The position numbers and the translations under genes are program-made. The notes beneath the pieces are model-generated. The model saw only the letters and a list, made by a program, of their open reading frames with translations, searched no databases and was not told the origin of the DNA. From positions 1-64,000 of the forward strand of contig CBDFHJ010000010.1 in NCBI GenBank assembly GCA_965247635.1: 64,000 bases of DNA, read 5' to 3'. The stretch is from CBDFHJ01 sp965247635 (GTDB taxonomy: Bacteria > Chloroflexota > Dehalococcoidia > Lucifugimonadales > Australimonadaceae). Shown in pieces: positions 43,159-51,983 of the stretch; positions within the stretch are counted from its first letter, which is position 1; the number at the start of each line of letters is the position of its first letter.

Positions 43159-43806
43159 ATGGCCATCGACCGAGAACAGCCCTACCCGCCCTGGTACTTC
43201 CGCCGCGAGGACGAGTCACCCGACCGGTTCTTCTACATCGAGCCGCGGTTGGTGGTGCATATCGATGACCACGCCATCGCAGCCATCGCCGACTACTTCG
43301 GCCGCACGCTGCCCAAGGACAGCGCCGTCCTGGACCTGCTGAGCAGCTGGCGCTCCCACCTGCCGGAGGGTTTCCTCACGGGCAAGCTGGTGGGCCTGGG
43401 CCTGAACGCTGTGGAGATGCGGGAGAACCCTCAGCTCGACGAATGCGTGGTCCACGACGTGAACGTCGACCCAAGGCTGCCCTTCGACGACCAGGTCTTC
43501 GACGCGGCGGTCATCACCGTCTCCATCCAGTACCTCACCCGGCCGGTGGAGGTCTTTCAGGAAGTGCGTCGGGTGCTCAAGGAGGGCGCCACCTTCCACG
43601 TGGTCTACTCCAACCGCATGTTCCCCACCAAGGCCGTGGCTATCTGGCAGCGGCTGGACGACGCTGGACACGGCGAGCTGGTCGCGTCCTACTTCGCCAA
43701 CGCCGGCGGGTGGGAGCGGCCCGAGAAGCTAGACGTCAGCCCTCAGCATGGCTTTTACACCGACCCGGTCTACGTGGTGACTGCAAGGACAAAGAGTGGC
43801 GGATGA
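43159..43806 (+). CDS. Methyltransferase-fold protein (type 11-like)
   Basis: 215 residues with a Rossmann-like SAM-binding pattern: VLDLLSSWRSHLPEG (about 56-70), GLGLNAVEMRENPQL, then LPFDDQVFDAAVITVSIQYL (about 108-127) and LKEGATFHVVYSNR. The glycine-rich SAM loop is atypical (DLLSSW rather than DxGxGxG), so the substrate and activity are uncertain. It stands 84 bases after argS, with TAGACT five bases before ATG as a possible leaderless -10. Confidence 0.75.
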   Translation: MAIDREQPYPPWYFRREDESPDRFFYIEPRLVVHIDDHAIAAIADYFGRTLPKDSAVLDLLSSWRSHLPEGFLTGKLVGLGLNAVEMRENPQLDECVVHDVNVDPRLPFDDQVFDAAVITVSIQYLTRPVEVFQEVRRVLKEGATFHVVYSNRMFPTKAVAIWQRLDDAGHGELVASYFANAGGWERPEKLDVSPQHGFYTDPVYVVTARTKSGG

Positions 43807-44338
43807 TAAAGTCCCTTTCCCTCCTGCAGGGGAAGGTTAGGATGGGGTCCTTCATCCGCCGCGCGCACGTAGCGTCGCGCCCCGGAGCGCTGCTCCGTGG
43901 CGGGCCTGGGTGGGACAATCAACCTAGGCCTACCGCACGCTAACGTCGAAACACTACGAGATTCCTCGTCCGCCTCAGGCGGACTCGGAATGACATGGAG
44001 GGGAAGAGGGCAGCGCCTCTGCCCAGCGAGCAACGCCACGGGGTGGGCTGGGTGGGAAAGTCACGCAGGACGTGTCCTGCACCTACTTGCGGTGTCCCTG
44101 TCCCAGAGCATCAACGTGAAGTGTCTAAGCCCACGCCGAGACGCTTCGCCCAGCGGAGGAACCGCACGGGGCGGGCTGGGTGGGAACAGTCACGTTGGCG
44201 TCTGGCACAGACCCCAATCAACGCGCTAGATCATATCGCCGTAGAGAGCCATGACTTCGTCCTTCGACAGGCTCAGGACGAACGGGCAAAGGGTTGGTTT
44301 CCGTTCGTGGTGAGCTTGTCAAACCACGAACACACGAC
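43807..44338. repeat. Dense repeat region between methyltransferase gene and tyrS
   Basis: No gene is seen. GGGCTGGGTGGGAAAGTCAC-like units occur at about 43903, 44040 and 44168. A 6-4-6 hairpin (44065-44080) is followed by CACCTACTTGCGGTGTCCCT and AAGCCCACGCCG. A GATTCCTCGTCCGCC...GGAATGACA element lies near 43959-43998, and the CTTCGACAGGCTCAGGACGA repeat near 44262-44338. It is the densest repeat cluster in the window. Confidence 0.7.
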
Positions 44339-45574
44339 CTAGCGCTTCACCACGCGCACGTAGCGGCGGGTGCCGACCTTGATAACGGAGCCAAAGCGGA
44401 TCTCAGTCGATGGCTCCTGAACGGCCCGCTGGTCATCGATCTCCACCGCGCCCTGAATAAGCAACCTCCTCGCCTCGCTGCTGCTTGCCGCCAGACCCAC
44501 GGTCAAGAGAAATTGCCTCAGATCGACAGTGACGACCTCATCGCCGAGGGCCTTCACCCCAGATGTGGCCTCCAGCACGACCAACTCCGGCACATCCTCC
44601 GGCGCGTCGCCGCGCTGGACCACGCGACCAAACGCTACTTCCGCCTCCCGCGCGGCCTCCGCCGAGTGAAACCAGGCTACCATCTCCCCAGCCAACCGCT
44701 TCTTTAGCTCCATGGCGCCGGCCCCGCCGCGCTCGACGGCCTGCCGCACCTCGGCTAGCTCAGCCTCCGGCACGTCCGTCAGCAGCTCGAAGTAGGTGGG
44801 CAGCACGGCGTCCGGCAGCGACATGGTCTTGCCGAACATCTCGTCGGGCGGGTCCTCCAGGGCGATGTAGTTGCCCAGCGACTTGCCCATGCGCCGCACC
44901 CCATCGGTGCCCGGCAGGATGGGCATGAGGAAGCACTGCTGCGACCGCTGGCCCATCTTCTCCTGCAATTCACGGCCGACCAGCAGGTTGAACTTCTGGT
45001 CGGTTCCGCCGAACTCCACGTCGGCCTTTACCTCCACGGAGTCGTAAGCCTGGAGCAGCGGGTACAGCAGCTCGGTCACGGCCACGGGCTGGTTGGCCTC
45101 GTAGCGCTGCGCGAAGTCGTCGCGGTGCAAAAACTGGTTCACGGTGAACTTGGCGGTCAGCTCGAAGACCGTCCCCAGCGTGAACGCGCCGAACCACTCG
45201 CTCTGCTGCCGCACCTCGGTCCGCCCTCGGTCGATGACCTTGAAGAACTGATGCATGTACGTCTCGGCGTTGGCCCTCACCTCATCGGCGGTCAGCATGG
45301 TGCGTGTGTCCGACTGTTCCGACGGGTCGCCGATCTGGGCGGTCCAGTCGCCGACGATCAGGACCACCTGGTGCCCAAGCTCCTGGAGCTGCCGCAGCTT
45401 TCGGAGGCCGACCACGTGGCCTAGGTGCAGGTCCGGCCTGCTGGGGTCGAACCCCATCTTCAACCGCAGCGGACGGCCTTCATTCAGGAGCCGCACAAAC
45501 TCCGATTCCACGATGATCTCAGCCACACCGCGCCGCGTAATGCGGTGGAGTGTTTCGGCGTCAGGCTTCAGCAT
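44339..45574 (-). CDS. tyrS: Tyrosyl-tRNA synthetase
   Basis: 411 residues of a class I synthetase. HLGHVVGLRKL (about 49-59) is the HIGH motif, VEFGGTDQKFN recognises tyrosine, and RRMGKSLGN (about 228) is the KMSKS loop. An S4 RNA-binding domain ends the protein (LAASSSEARRLLIQGAVEID). The Asp-rich form suggests the TyrZ-like class. It is the last gene of a minus-strand unit after ribF, 18 bases away. Confidence 0.95.
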   Translation of the reverse strand: MLKPDAETLHRITRRGVAEIIVESEFVRLLNEGRPLRLKMGFDPSRPDLHLGHVVGLRKLRQLQELGHQVVLIVGDWTAQIGDPSEQSDTRTMLTADEVRANAETYMHQFFKVIDRGRTEVRQQSEWFGAFTLGTVFELTAKFTVNQFLHRDDFAQRYEANQPVAVTELLYPLLQAYDSVEVKADVEFGGTDQKFNLLVGRELQEKMGQRSQQCFLMPILPGTDGVRRMGKSLGNYIALEDPPDEMFGKTMSLPDAVLPTYFELLTDVPEAELAEVRQAVERGGAGAMELKKRLAGEMVAWFHSAEAAREAEVAFGRVVQRGDAPEDVPELVVLEATSGVKALGDEVVTVDLRQFLLTVGLAASSSEARRLLIQGAVEIDDQRAVQEPSTEIRFGSVIKVGTRRYVRVVKR

Positions 45575-45592
45575 AGGGCCCCTCGTGGCCTC

Positions 45593-46546
45593 CTAATCGT
45601 CGAGACTCGCTCGTTGCGGCGTCTGAGCCAGCACCTCCCGGACAAGGGCCACGTCCTCGTGCATCCGCTCCACTAGCGCGTCCACCGTGGGAAAGCGCTC
45701 CTGACCCCGGACTCGATGCGCGAACTCCACCACCACCCTACGCCCATACAAATCGCCGCTGAAATCCAGCGCGTGCGCCTCTATCTCACGCGGGCCCGCC
45801 TCGTGGAAGGTAGGCTTGGTGCCAATGCTGACGGCAGCCGGATAGCAGGCCTTGCCCACGGTGAGCCACGCGGCGTACACCCCGTCGGCGGGCAACGCCA
45901 GGTCGCCCTGGACCGCGACGTTGGCGGTAGGGAAGCTGAGCTGGGCGCCGCGGCCCTCGCCTCGCTCCACCACGCCGGCGATGGCGTAGGGCCGGTCCAA
46001 ACAGCGTGCCGCCTCTCTTACATCGCCCGCCGCCAACGCATCACGCACCGCCGTGCTGCTAACGACACCTCCCTCCAGGGTCAGGGGCGTTACGACCTCC
46101 ACGGAAAACCCGTGCTTTGCGCCCAGCGCCTGCAGCACCGGAATGGTGCCCTGGCGCTGGTGGCCCATGGCGAAGTCCGGACCGACTACCAGGGCAACCA
46201 TACCCAGCGCCTCCTGCAGCGCCAGGACAAACTCTTCGGCTGTGAAGAGCGACAGGTCCCGCGTGAAGGTGATGGGCACCACGTACTCCACGCCGGCGGC
46301 CCGGAGCAGCGCCAAGCGCTCCTCCAGGGTGGTAAGCAAGGCCAGAGGTATCTCAGGGCGCAGAACGGTGATTGGATGATTGCCGAAGGTGACTACCACC
46401 GGCGTGACGCCCTCACGCGCGGCGACGGCTTGGAGGTGTTGGATAAGGTGCCGGTGCCCCCGATGCACGCCGTCAAAGACGCCCAAAGTGAGGGCCGTGG
46501 CCCCTCCGGGACCACCCCTGGCCAACTCTCGGTGCAGGCTGGTCAT
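45593..46546 (-). CDS. ribF: Bifunctional riboflavin kinase / FAD synthetase
   Basis: About 317 residues. The N-terminal FMN adenylyltransferase domain shows GVFDGVHRGHRHLI (about residues 21-34) and VVGPDFAMGHQRQG; the C-terminal riboflavin kinase domain shows LSFPTANV and the ADGVYAAW segment. It makes FMN and FAD from riboflavin. ATG 46546 has AAGGTG upstream and lies eight bases after the aroF stop, so the earlier in-frame starts are shadows. Confidence 0.94.
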   Translation of the reverse strand: MTSLHRELARGGPGGATALTLGVFDGVHRGHRHLIQHLQAVAAREGVTPVVVTFGNHPITVLRPEIPLALLTTLEERLALLRAAGVEYVVPITFTRDLSLFTAEEFVLALQEALGMVALVVGPDFAMGHQRQGTIPVLQALGAKHGFSVEVVTPLTLEGGVVSSTAVRDALAAGDVREAARCLDRPYAIAGVVERGEGRGAQLSFPTANVAVQGDLALPADGVYAAWLTVGKACYPAAVSIGTKPTFHEAGPREIEAHALDFSGDLYGRRVVVEFAHRVRGQERFPTVDALVERMHEDVALVREVLAQTPQRASLDD

Positions 46547-46554
46547 GGGCACCT

Positions 46555-47622
46555 TCAGGCGGCGCTCGCCGCCAACGATGTGTACGCCTCGGTCAAGAGC
46601 GCTTCCGTTTCCTCCCAACCGATACAGGCGTCGGTGATGGAGACCCCGTACTTCAGTGTGGAAGGGTCGTCACCGAGCTGCTGGTTCCCGGGGAAGAGGT
46701 GGCTCTCCACCATGCAGCCGATGATGCCGGTGATGCCGGTGTTTCCCGCCTGGCGCTGCGCCATGACGTCACGGAACCCAATCGACTGGCGGGTGTAGTC
46801 CTTGGATGAGTTGGCGTGACTACAGTCCACCATCAGCCGGGGCGGCAGTCCGGCGGCGCGGAGTTGGTCCTGGGCCTTGGTGATGGCGGCCGCCATGTAG
46901 TTCGAGCCGCCGGTCCCTCCCCGCAGGACGATATGGTCATGCGGGTTGCCCTTGGTGAGGACCACGGAGGTATTGCCGTCGCGGTCGATGCCGAGAAAAG
47001 CGTGCGGCGAGCGGGCCGCCACCGCGGCGTCCACGGCGTTCTGCGAGTTGCCGTCGGTGCTGTTCTTGAACCCCACGGGCATGCTCAGCCCGCTGGCCAT
47101 CTGCCGGTGGACTTGGCTCTCGACCGTTCGCGCGCCGATGGCCGCCCATGAGACCAGGTCGGCCAGGTACTGGGGCACGATCGGGTCCAAGAACTCGGTG
47201 GCCGCCGGCAGCCCCAGCGCTCCCACCTTCAGGAGAAAGCCACGCGCCTGCACGAGACCCGACTCGATGTCGAAGGTGCCGTCTAGGTGCGGGTCGTAAA
47301 TGAGCCCCTTCCACCCCAAGATGGTCCTCGGCTTCTCAAAGTAGACCCGCATGACCACCAGCATGCGCTCACAGAGCCGTTCCGAGAGCCGTGCCAGCCG
47401 CTCGGCGTACTCAAGACCCGCCTTTTCGTCATGGATGGAGCACGGCCCGACGATGAGCAGCGGCCGTGGGTCTTCCCCTTCCAGGACCCGTCTGATCTGC
47501 TCACGGCCTTGGAGGACCGTATCGGCAACGTCTGGCGTGACCGGCAGCCGCTCAATGAGCCCCCGGGGGGCCATGAGGGAGACGATTCTCTCAACGTTTA
47601 CGTCGTAGATGGATTGCGTCAT
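46555..47622 (-). CDS. aroF: 3-deoxy-7-phosphoheptulonate synthase (DAHP synthase, class I)
   Basis: 355 residues of AroF/G/H type, catalysing the first step of the shikimate pathway from PEP and erythrose 4-phosphate. LLIVGPCSIHDEKAGLEYAE (about 54-73), GFKNSTDGNSQNAVDA and VDCSHANSSKDY are the active-site motifs. The paralogue (Phe-, Tyr- or Trp-sensitive) cannot be told from sequence alone, so the symbol is a generic choice. It heads aroF-ribF-tyrS, downstream of aroH. Confidence 0.93.
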   Translation of the reverse strand: MTQSIYDVNVERIVSLMAPRGLIERLPVTPDVADTVLQGREQIRRVLEGEDPRPLLIVGPCSIHDEKAGLEYAERLARLSERLCERMLVVMRVYFEKPRTILGWKGLIYDPHLDGTFDIESGLVQARGFLLKVGALGLPAATEFLDPIVPQYLADLVSWAAIGARTVESQVHRQMASGLSMPVGFKNSTDGNSQNAVDAAVAARSPHAFLGIDRDGNTSVVLTKGNPHDHIVLRGGTGGSNYMAAAITKAQDQLRAAGLPPRLMVDCSHANSSKDYTRQSIGFRDVMAQRQAGNTGITGIIGCMVESHLFPGNQQLGDDPSTLKYGVSITDACIGWEETEALLTEAYTSLAASAA

Positions 47623-47709
47623 GGCGCAGTCCTTTCTGGCTCACATGCTTGGGGCGGTGTAGTGCGATTGTCGCTACGCTAGCGATAGGTGCCCGCGATG
47701 GTGCCAGTG

Positions 47710-47748
47710 GCAGGAGCCGTCCCTGTATAGAGGAACGCGTGCTCCTGC
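47710..47748 (-). promoter_or_regulatory. Long hairpin in the aroH-aroF gap
   Basis: GCAGGAGC and GCTCCTGC, 23 bases apart, form a stem about 90-130 bases upstream of aroF. No T run follows, so it is not a simple terminator; it may be a leader element. The rest of 47623-47845 shows no gene. Confidence 0.3.
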
Positions 47749-47845
47749 ACCGTAAAGAGGGGGGAGAGACGCGAATGATTAGAAGCCCACACCCCTGCGT
47801 TCCAAGGAGCTGGGTTACCACCCGCGTAGATGTTTGTGGAGGTCG

Positions 47846-48220
47846 TCACTGTGCCGTTCCTCGGGCCCGCAAGTTACGGGCGCCCTTCAGGTACACGTGA
47901 ACCAGGCTCTCTTTGCTCCGCTCCGTGTTGGCCAGGAGCATCACCCGAACTACCGATGGTGTCCCATCCGGGACGTCCAGCTCTGGGCCGTTCATGAGCG
48001 CCGTCTTCTCCCACCCTAGTCTCACCCTAGCAGCCACGGCCGGGAATTCGGCGTTCAAGTCCTTTGTTGTCGTAAAGAATACCGCAGCGACGTCCTCCTC
48101 CGCAATCCCGTTCGCCCGCACCATCTCCCGCAGCAACTCCTCCGTTGCGTCTACGATGGCGCCCTTGGTATTCTCATCGGCGGTCGTGGCGCCCCGGATG
48201 CCCAAACACGCGCTGCTCAT
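47846..48220 (-). CDS. aroH: Chorismate mutase, AroH type
   Basis: About 124 residues, the monofunctional AroH-class trimeric enzyme turning chorismate into prephenate for Phe/Tyr. CLGIRGATTADENT (near the N-terminus), FFTTTKDLNAEFPA and RVMLLANT with the active-site Arg are typical. ATG 48220 overlaps the trpA stop (TGATG), so it is coupled. It competes with the trp branch for chorismate. Confidence 0.93.
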   Translation of the reverse strand: MSSACLGIRGATTADENTKGAIVDATEELLREMVRANGIAEEDVAAVFFTTTKDLNAEFPAVAARVRLGWEKTALMNGPELDVPDGTPSVVRVMLLANTERSKESLVHVYLKGARNLRARGTAQ

Positions 48221-49041
48221 CACCGTACCTCATCCTTAGACGCGGGCGTTGCCTCTTCGACCAGCTCGGCGATGTACCGGCCGGCCTGGGCCACCCGCTC
48301 GTTTGGCGGCGCCGAGTCTATCACGGTCAGGAGCCTGCTGCCTACAACCACCATCTCGGCGTAGGCGCCGACCGCCTTCACGTGCCGGCGCTCCGAGATG
48401 CCGAACCCCACGGCCAGGGGGAGCGCCGTGTGCCTGCGCACCCGCTCCAGGAACTCCACCAAGCCCGGAGAGACCTCCGACCTGGCGCCGGTGACTCCAG
48501 TAACGCTGACGCAGTAGACGAACCCATCGGCCGCTTCGCAGGCAAGGGCGATGCGCTGGTCGGTGCTGGTAGGCGCCAGCATAGGAATGAGGCTCAGGCC
48601 GTGGCGCTTCAGCTCCGCACGTAGCTCTCCCGCCTCCTCGGGCGGCAGGTCCGGCACGATTGCGCCATCGGCGCCCGCCGTGGCGGCATCGTCGGCGAAG
48701 GCGGCGACGCCACGGCTCAAGGTAGGGTTGTAGTAGCCCATGAGGAGAAGAGGGATGGTGACCCCGCGCTGCCTAAGGGTCTTGCACACCTCAAGGCAGA
48801 CGGCAGGCGTGACCCCCTGTTCCAGGGCGCGATAGCTGGCGGCCTGGACGGTGGGACCGTCGGCCAGCGGGTCGCTGAAGGGGATGCCAAGCTCTATGGC
48901 GATGGCGCCCGACTGGGCCAATGCGGGCACCAGGTCCAGCGTATCCTCCACCGTGGGAAAACCGACGGTGAGGTACGGGGCCACTCCGACGCGCCCTCCC
49001 GGCTTCAGACCTGTCAGCGCTTGTTGAAGGCGCGCGCTCAT
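48220..49041 (-). CDS. trpA: Tryptophan synthase alpha chain
   Basis: 273 residues of TIM-barrel fold. The catalytic Glu lies in IELGIPFSDPLADGP (about 50-64) and the Asp in IVPDLPPEEAGEL; GFGISERRHV is the phosphate-binding loop. It splits indole glycerol phosphate and channels indole to TrpB. ATG 49041 overlaps the CPBP gene stop; the longer frame upstream is a shadow. It lies 26 kb from trpB on the opposite strand. Confidence 0.95.
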   Translation of the reverse strand: MSARLQQALTGLKPGGRVGVAPYLTVGFPTVEDTLDLVPALAQSGAIAIELGIPFSDPLADGPTVQAASYRALEQGVTPAVCLEVCKTLRQRGVTIPLLLMGYYNPTLSRGVAAFADDAATAGADGAIVPDLPPEEAGELRAELKRHGLSLIPMLAPTSTDQRIALACEAADGFVYCVSVTGVTGARSEVSPGLVEFLERVRRHTALPLAVGFGISERRHVKAVGAYAEMVVVGSRLLTVIDSAPPNERVAQAGRYIAELVEEATPASKDEVR

Positions 49042-49739
49042 CTGTACAACGCCGCGCTGAAGGCCAGGCCGTTTTGAACGGCGTGGGCCGCCACCACCGG
49101 CCATAGCGATCCGGACCTGCGAAACGCCCATACGAACACGAGTCCGCTGGCGAACGCCGGCACCAACAGGCCAAGGGTCCCATGGGCCACGGCAAAGAGG
49201 GCTGCGCTCGCGAAAGCGGCGGGCCACAACCCCCAGCGCCACGCCAGCCCGGCGAAGATGAAGCCTCGAAAGAACGCTTCCTCGGCCAGCGGCCCCAGCA
49301 CCACCACCAACACAAAGCCCGGCACCACGGCGCCCTCTACTCCTAGCTCCTCGGGAACAGGCGGAGGCACCAGCTTATCGGGCGCGATCTGCTCCGCGAT
49401 CAGGATGTACAGCGTGCTGACGGCAAAGCTCCCCAGGAGCACCACCAGGGCGTAACGGGCCGTGGCGCCCAAGCCGATGCTTCTGAAGCCTAGGGCTGAC
49501 AGCGGCAGACCCCTGGCTCGAGGACCAAACCACCACGCCAGGGCCAGAATCCCGCCCTCCAACATAATGGCCGCGGCGAGTACTATGTTTGCATCAGGGA
49601 GGGCCCTCTCCAGCAGCTCCAGCGCCACTCCGCCCAGAACCCAGATGCCCACCAGGCCCAGCAGGCTAGCGGCCACATGCCGTGGCCCCCACAGAGCCTG
49701 CGTGAGAGTGGAGGGCGGAGACGGAACCTGCATCGCCAT
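49038..49739 (-). CDS. CPBP-family intramembrane metalloprotease
   Basis: About 233 residues with six or so membrane helices. The CAAX/bacteriocin-processing signature EEAFFRGFIFAGL (about 141-153) and the downstream FAVAHG histidine are present. Possible roles are prenyl-protein or peptide processing; the substrate is unknown. ATG 49739 and GTG 49748 are alternative starts. It overlaps trpA by four bases and heads the minus-strand unit, an odd partner for amino acid genes. Confidence 0.88.
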   Translation of the reverse strand: MAMQVPSPPSTLTQALWGPRHVAASLLGLVGIWVLGGVALELLERALPDANIVLAAAIMLEGGILALAWWFGPRARGLPLSALGFRSIGLGATARYALVVLLGSFAVSTLYILIAEQIAPDKLVPPPVPEELGVEGAVVPGFVLVVVLGPLAEEAFFRGFIFAGLAWRWGLWPAAFASAALFAVAHGTLGLLVPAFASGLVFVWAFRRSGSLWPVVAAHAVQNGLAFSAALYR

Positions 49740-49898
49740 GCGCACCACCGTTGAGAGTCAGACCGATGCTAGCAGGTGCTCTCGTACCCCGGCAAGCCGC
49801 GGCACCGACACACGAGGCGTCTTTTCCATGGCCAGCTCCATCGGCGCACCGAAGCACCGGCGGGTTCATCCACGTCGGGCCGCCGACGGAATCGAAGG

Positions 49899-49927
49899 TT
49901 GTGTGCCGCTTGGAATCGTGCTACAGT
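49899..49927 (+). promoter_or_regulatory. Promoter of the ilv-leu operon
   Basis: TTGTGT and TACAGT are separated by 17 bases. Transcription would begin near 49934, just before the T-box leader. Confidence 0.55.
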
Positions 49928-49933
49928 ACCCCT

Positions 49934-50188
49934 TTGCATACGCATTCCGCGAAGAAGGGAAGTAGTAGGGGGGACCCCACCTCAGCGAGCCGGCGGTTGG
50001 TGCAAGGCCGGTGGTGCGAAGGCCCCGAACTCGTCCTGGAGCGGCCAGCCTGAAAGAGCCATAGGGCCAGATAGTAGGGCGGCGGAGCGCACCGTTACGG
50101 CGCATTGAGGTGCCCCGATGTACTTCGGGGAAGAAGGGTGGTACCGCGGGAAAACGTCCCGTCCCTGCGTGGGGCGGGATTTTTTGTT
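49934..50188 (+). promoter_or_regulatory. T-box leader, leucine (CUC specifier)
   Basis: The leader starts with GCGAAGAAGGGAAGTAGTAG, very like the trp leader. The context GAA-CTC-G places specifier CUC at 50030-50032. A CCCCGA...TCGGGG hairpin (50113-50130) precedes the T-box AGGGTGGTACCGCGGG (50135-50150), and a terminator follows. Uncharged tRNA-Leu should allow read-through into ilvB and the leu genes, in keeping with the pathway. Confidence 0.9.
50158..50188 (+). terminator. Regulated terminator of the leu T-box
   Basis: CCCGTCCC and GGGGCGGG pair around TGCGT and are followed by ATTTTTTGTTT. It lies about 95 bases before ilvB. Confidence 0.85.
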
Positions 50189-50282
50189 TCGTGAGGGTAC
50201 CCCCTTCCGAGGGGCTTATGGCCGCGGCGCGCGTCATAGGTAGCGGACAAGCAATAGGGCAGCTAAGGCGAGGCAGCCAGTT

Positions 50283-51983
50283 ATGCAGCTGACCGGTGGA
50301 CAGATGGTATGCGAGAGCCTCCTCCGCGAAGGGGTGGAGGTCATGTTCGGGTTGCCCGGAGGCGCCATCCTGCCCCTGTACCAAACGTTTCCGGAGTACC
50401 CGCAGCTGAAGCACATCCTCGTACGCCACGAGCAGGGCGCCGGCCACGCGGCCGACGGCTACGCCCGGGCGTCGGGCAAGGTCGGTGTCTGCATCGCCAC
50501 CTCGGGCCCCGGCGCCACCAACCTGGTGACACCCCTGGCCACGGCCATGATGGACTCGGTGCCTATCGTGGCAATCACCGGACAGGTGCCCCGGGCCGCC
50601 ATCGGTCGAGACGCCTTCCAGGAGACGGATAGCACCGGCATAACGCTTCCCATAACGAAGCACAACTACCTGGTCATGCACGCCAACGAGCTTCCCAGGG
50701 TCTTCAAGGAAGCCTTCCACATCGCCCGCACGGGCCGTCCGGGACCAGTTCTCATCGACATCCCTCGCGACGTCCTGACGGAGCGCGCCGAGTTTGAATA
50801 CCCCGATTCGGTGAAGCTCCGGGGCTATAAGCCGACCCTGGAAGGCCACGGCCAGATGATTAAAAGGGCCAGCCGTCTCATTCGGGACTCCCAGCGGCCC
50901 CTGATTCTGGCGGGCCACGGCGTGGTTATCTCCGGCGCGTTCAGCGAGCTTCACGAGCTGGCGGAGAAGGCCCAAATACCCGTCATCACCACCTTGCTCG
51001 GCATCAGCAGCTTCCGCGAGGACCACGTCCTGAGCCTGGGCATGCCGGGCATGCATGGCATGGCTTTCAACAACTACGCCATCGACCAGGCCGACCTGCT
51101 GGTCGCCATAGGCATGCGCTTCGACGACCGGGTTACCGGCAGGCTCAGCGCCTTCGCTCCTCGGGCCAAGGTCATCCACATCGACATCGACCCGGCCGAG
51201 GTAGGCAAGAACGTGCGGGTTGAAGTGCCCATCGTGGGCGACGCCAGACACGTGCTGCGCGCGCTGGTCCGCGAGGTGGAGCCTGCCACGCACACCGAGT
51301 GGCTGAAGCAGGTCGATCAGCTCCGCGATGAGCACCCGTCTCACAAAGTGCCGGAGACCGACAAGCTGCTCCCGCAGTATGTCGTGCACGAGCTGTCGGA
51401 GGTGACCCGCGGGGAGGCCGTCATCGTCACGGGCGTTGGGCAGCACCAGATGTGGGCGGCCCAGCACTACGCCTTCCGACGGCCCAATAGCTGGATCACG
51501 TCCGGCGGCCTGGGGACCATGGGCTTCGAGGTGCCAGCCGCCATGGGCGCCCAGATCGCTCGCCCTGGCGAGACGGTCTGGAGCGTCGCGGGCGACGGGG
51601 GCTTCCAGATGACCATGTCCGAGCTGGCCACCATCGTCGAAAACAAGGTCCCGGTGAAGTTCGCCATCATCAATAACAACTTCCTGGGCGCGGTGCGGCA
51701 GCTCCAAGACCTGTTCTTCAACGGCGTGCGCGTCGCCGTGGGGTACACCGGCAATCCAGACTTCGTGAAGCTGGCGGAGGCGTACGGCATCTGGGCGGTC
51801 CGAGTCACGGAGAAGGCCCACGTGCGCCAGGCCATCGAGGATGCCATGGCCCATCCGGGTCCGGCCATCATCGACTTCCGGGTTGAGCCGGAAGAGAACG
51901 TCTACCCCCATGTCCCTGCGGGCGAGAGCGTCGCGGAGATGCTGGAGGGCCCAATAGCCGAGGAACGTATATGGCAGAGGTAA
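50283..51983 (+). CDS. ilvB: Acetolactate synthase large subunit
   Basis: 566 residues of a ThDP enzyme making acetolactate, the first common step of valine/leucine/isoleucine synthesis. The catalytic Glu lies in VRHEQGAGHAADGYARASG (about 47-65), and the ThDP/Mg site in VAGDGGFQMT...INNNFLGAVRQ (about 436-480). ATG 50283 begins MQLTGGQMVCESLLREGVEV. It overlaps ilvN by 13 bases. Confidence 0.96.
   Translation: MQLTGGQMVCESLLREGVEVMFGLPGGAILPLYQTFPEYPQLKHILVRHEQGAGHAADGYARASGKVGVCIATSGPGATNLVTPLATAMMDSVPIVAITGQVPRAAIGRDAFQETDSTGITLPITKHNYLVMHANELPRVFKEAFHIARTGRPGPVLIDIPRDVLTERAEFEYPDSVKLRGYKPTLEGHGQMIKRASRLIRDSQRPLILAGHGVVISGAFSELHELAEKAQIPVITTLLGISSFREDHVLSLGMPGMHGMAFNNYAIDQADLLVAIGMRFDDRVTGRLSAFAPRAKVIHIDIDPAEVGKNVRVEVPIVGDARHVLRALVREVEPATHTEWLKQVDQLRDEHPSHKVPETDKLLPQYVVHELSEVTRGEAVIVTGVGQHQMWAAQHYAFRRPNSWITSGGLGTMGFEVPAAMGAQIARPGETVWSVAGDGGFQMTMSELATIVENKVPVKFAIINNNFLGAVRQLQDLFFNGVRVAVGYTGNPDFVKLAEAYGIWAVRVTEKAHVRQAIEDAMAHPGPAIIDFRVEPEENVYPHVPAGESVAEMLEGPIAEERIWQR

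Noticed and set aside
47780..47830. Possible T-box (GGGTGGTAACCC) on the minus strand between aroH and aroF
   Set aside because: It only partly resembles the T-box core; no specifier context or T-run terminator could be found.
49866..51911. 681-codon minus-strand frame opposite ilvB
   Set aside because: It mirrors ilvB and runs through the T-box leader; no protein family features.
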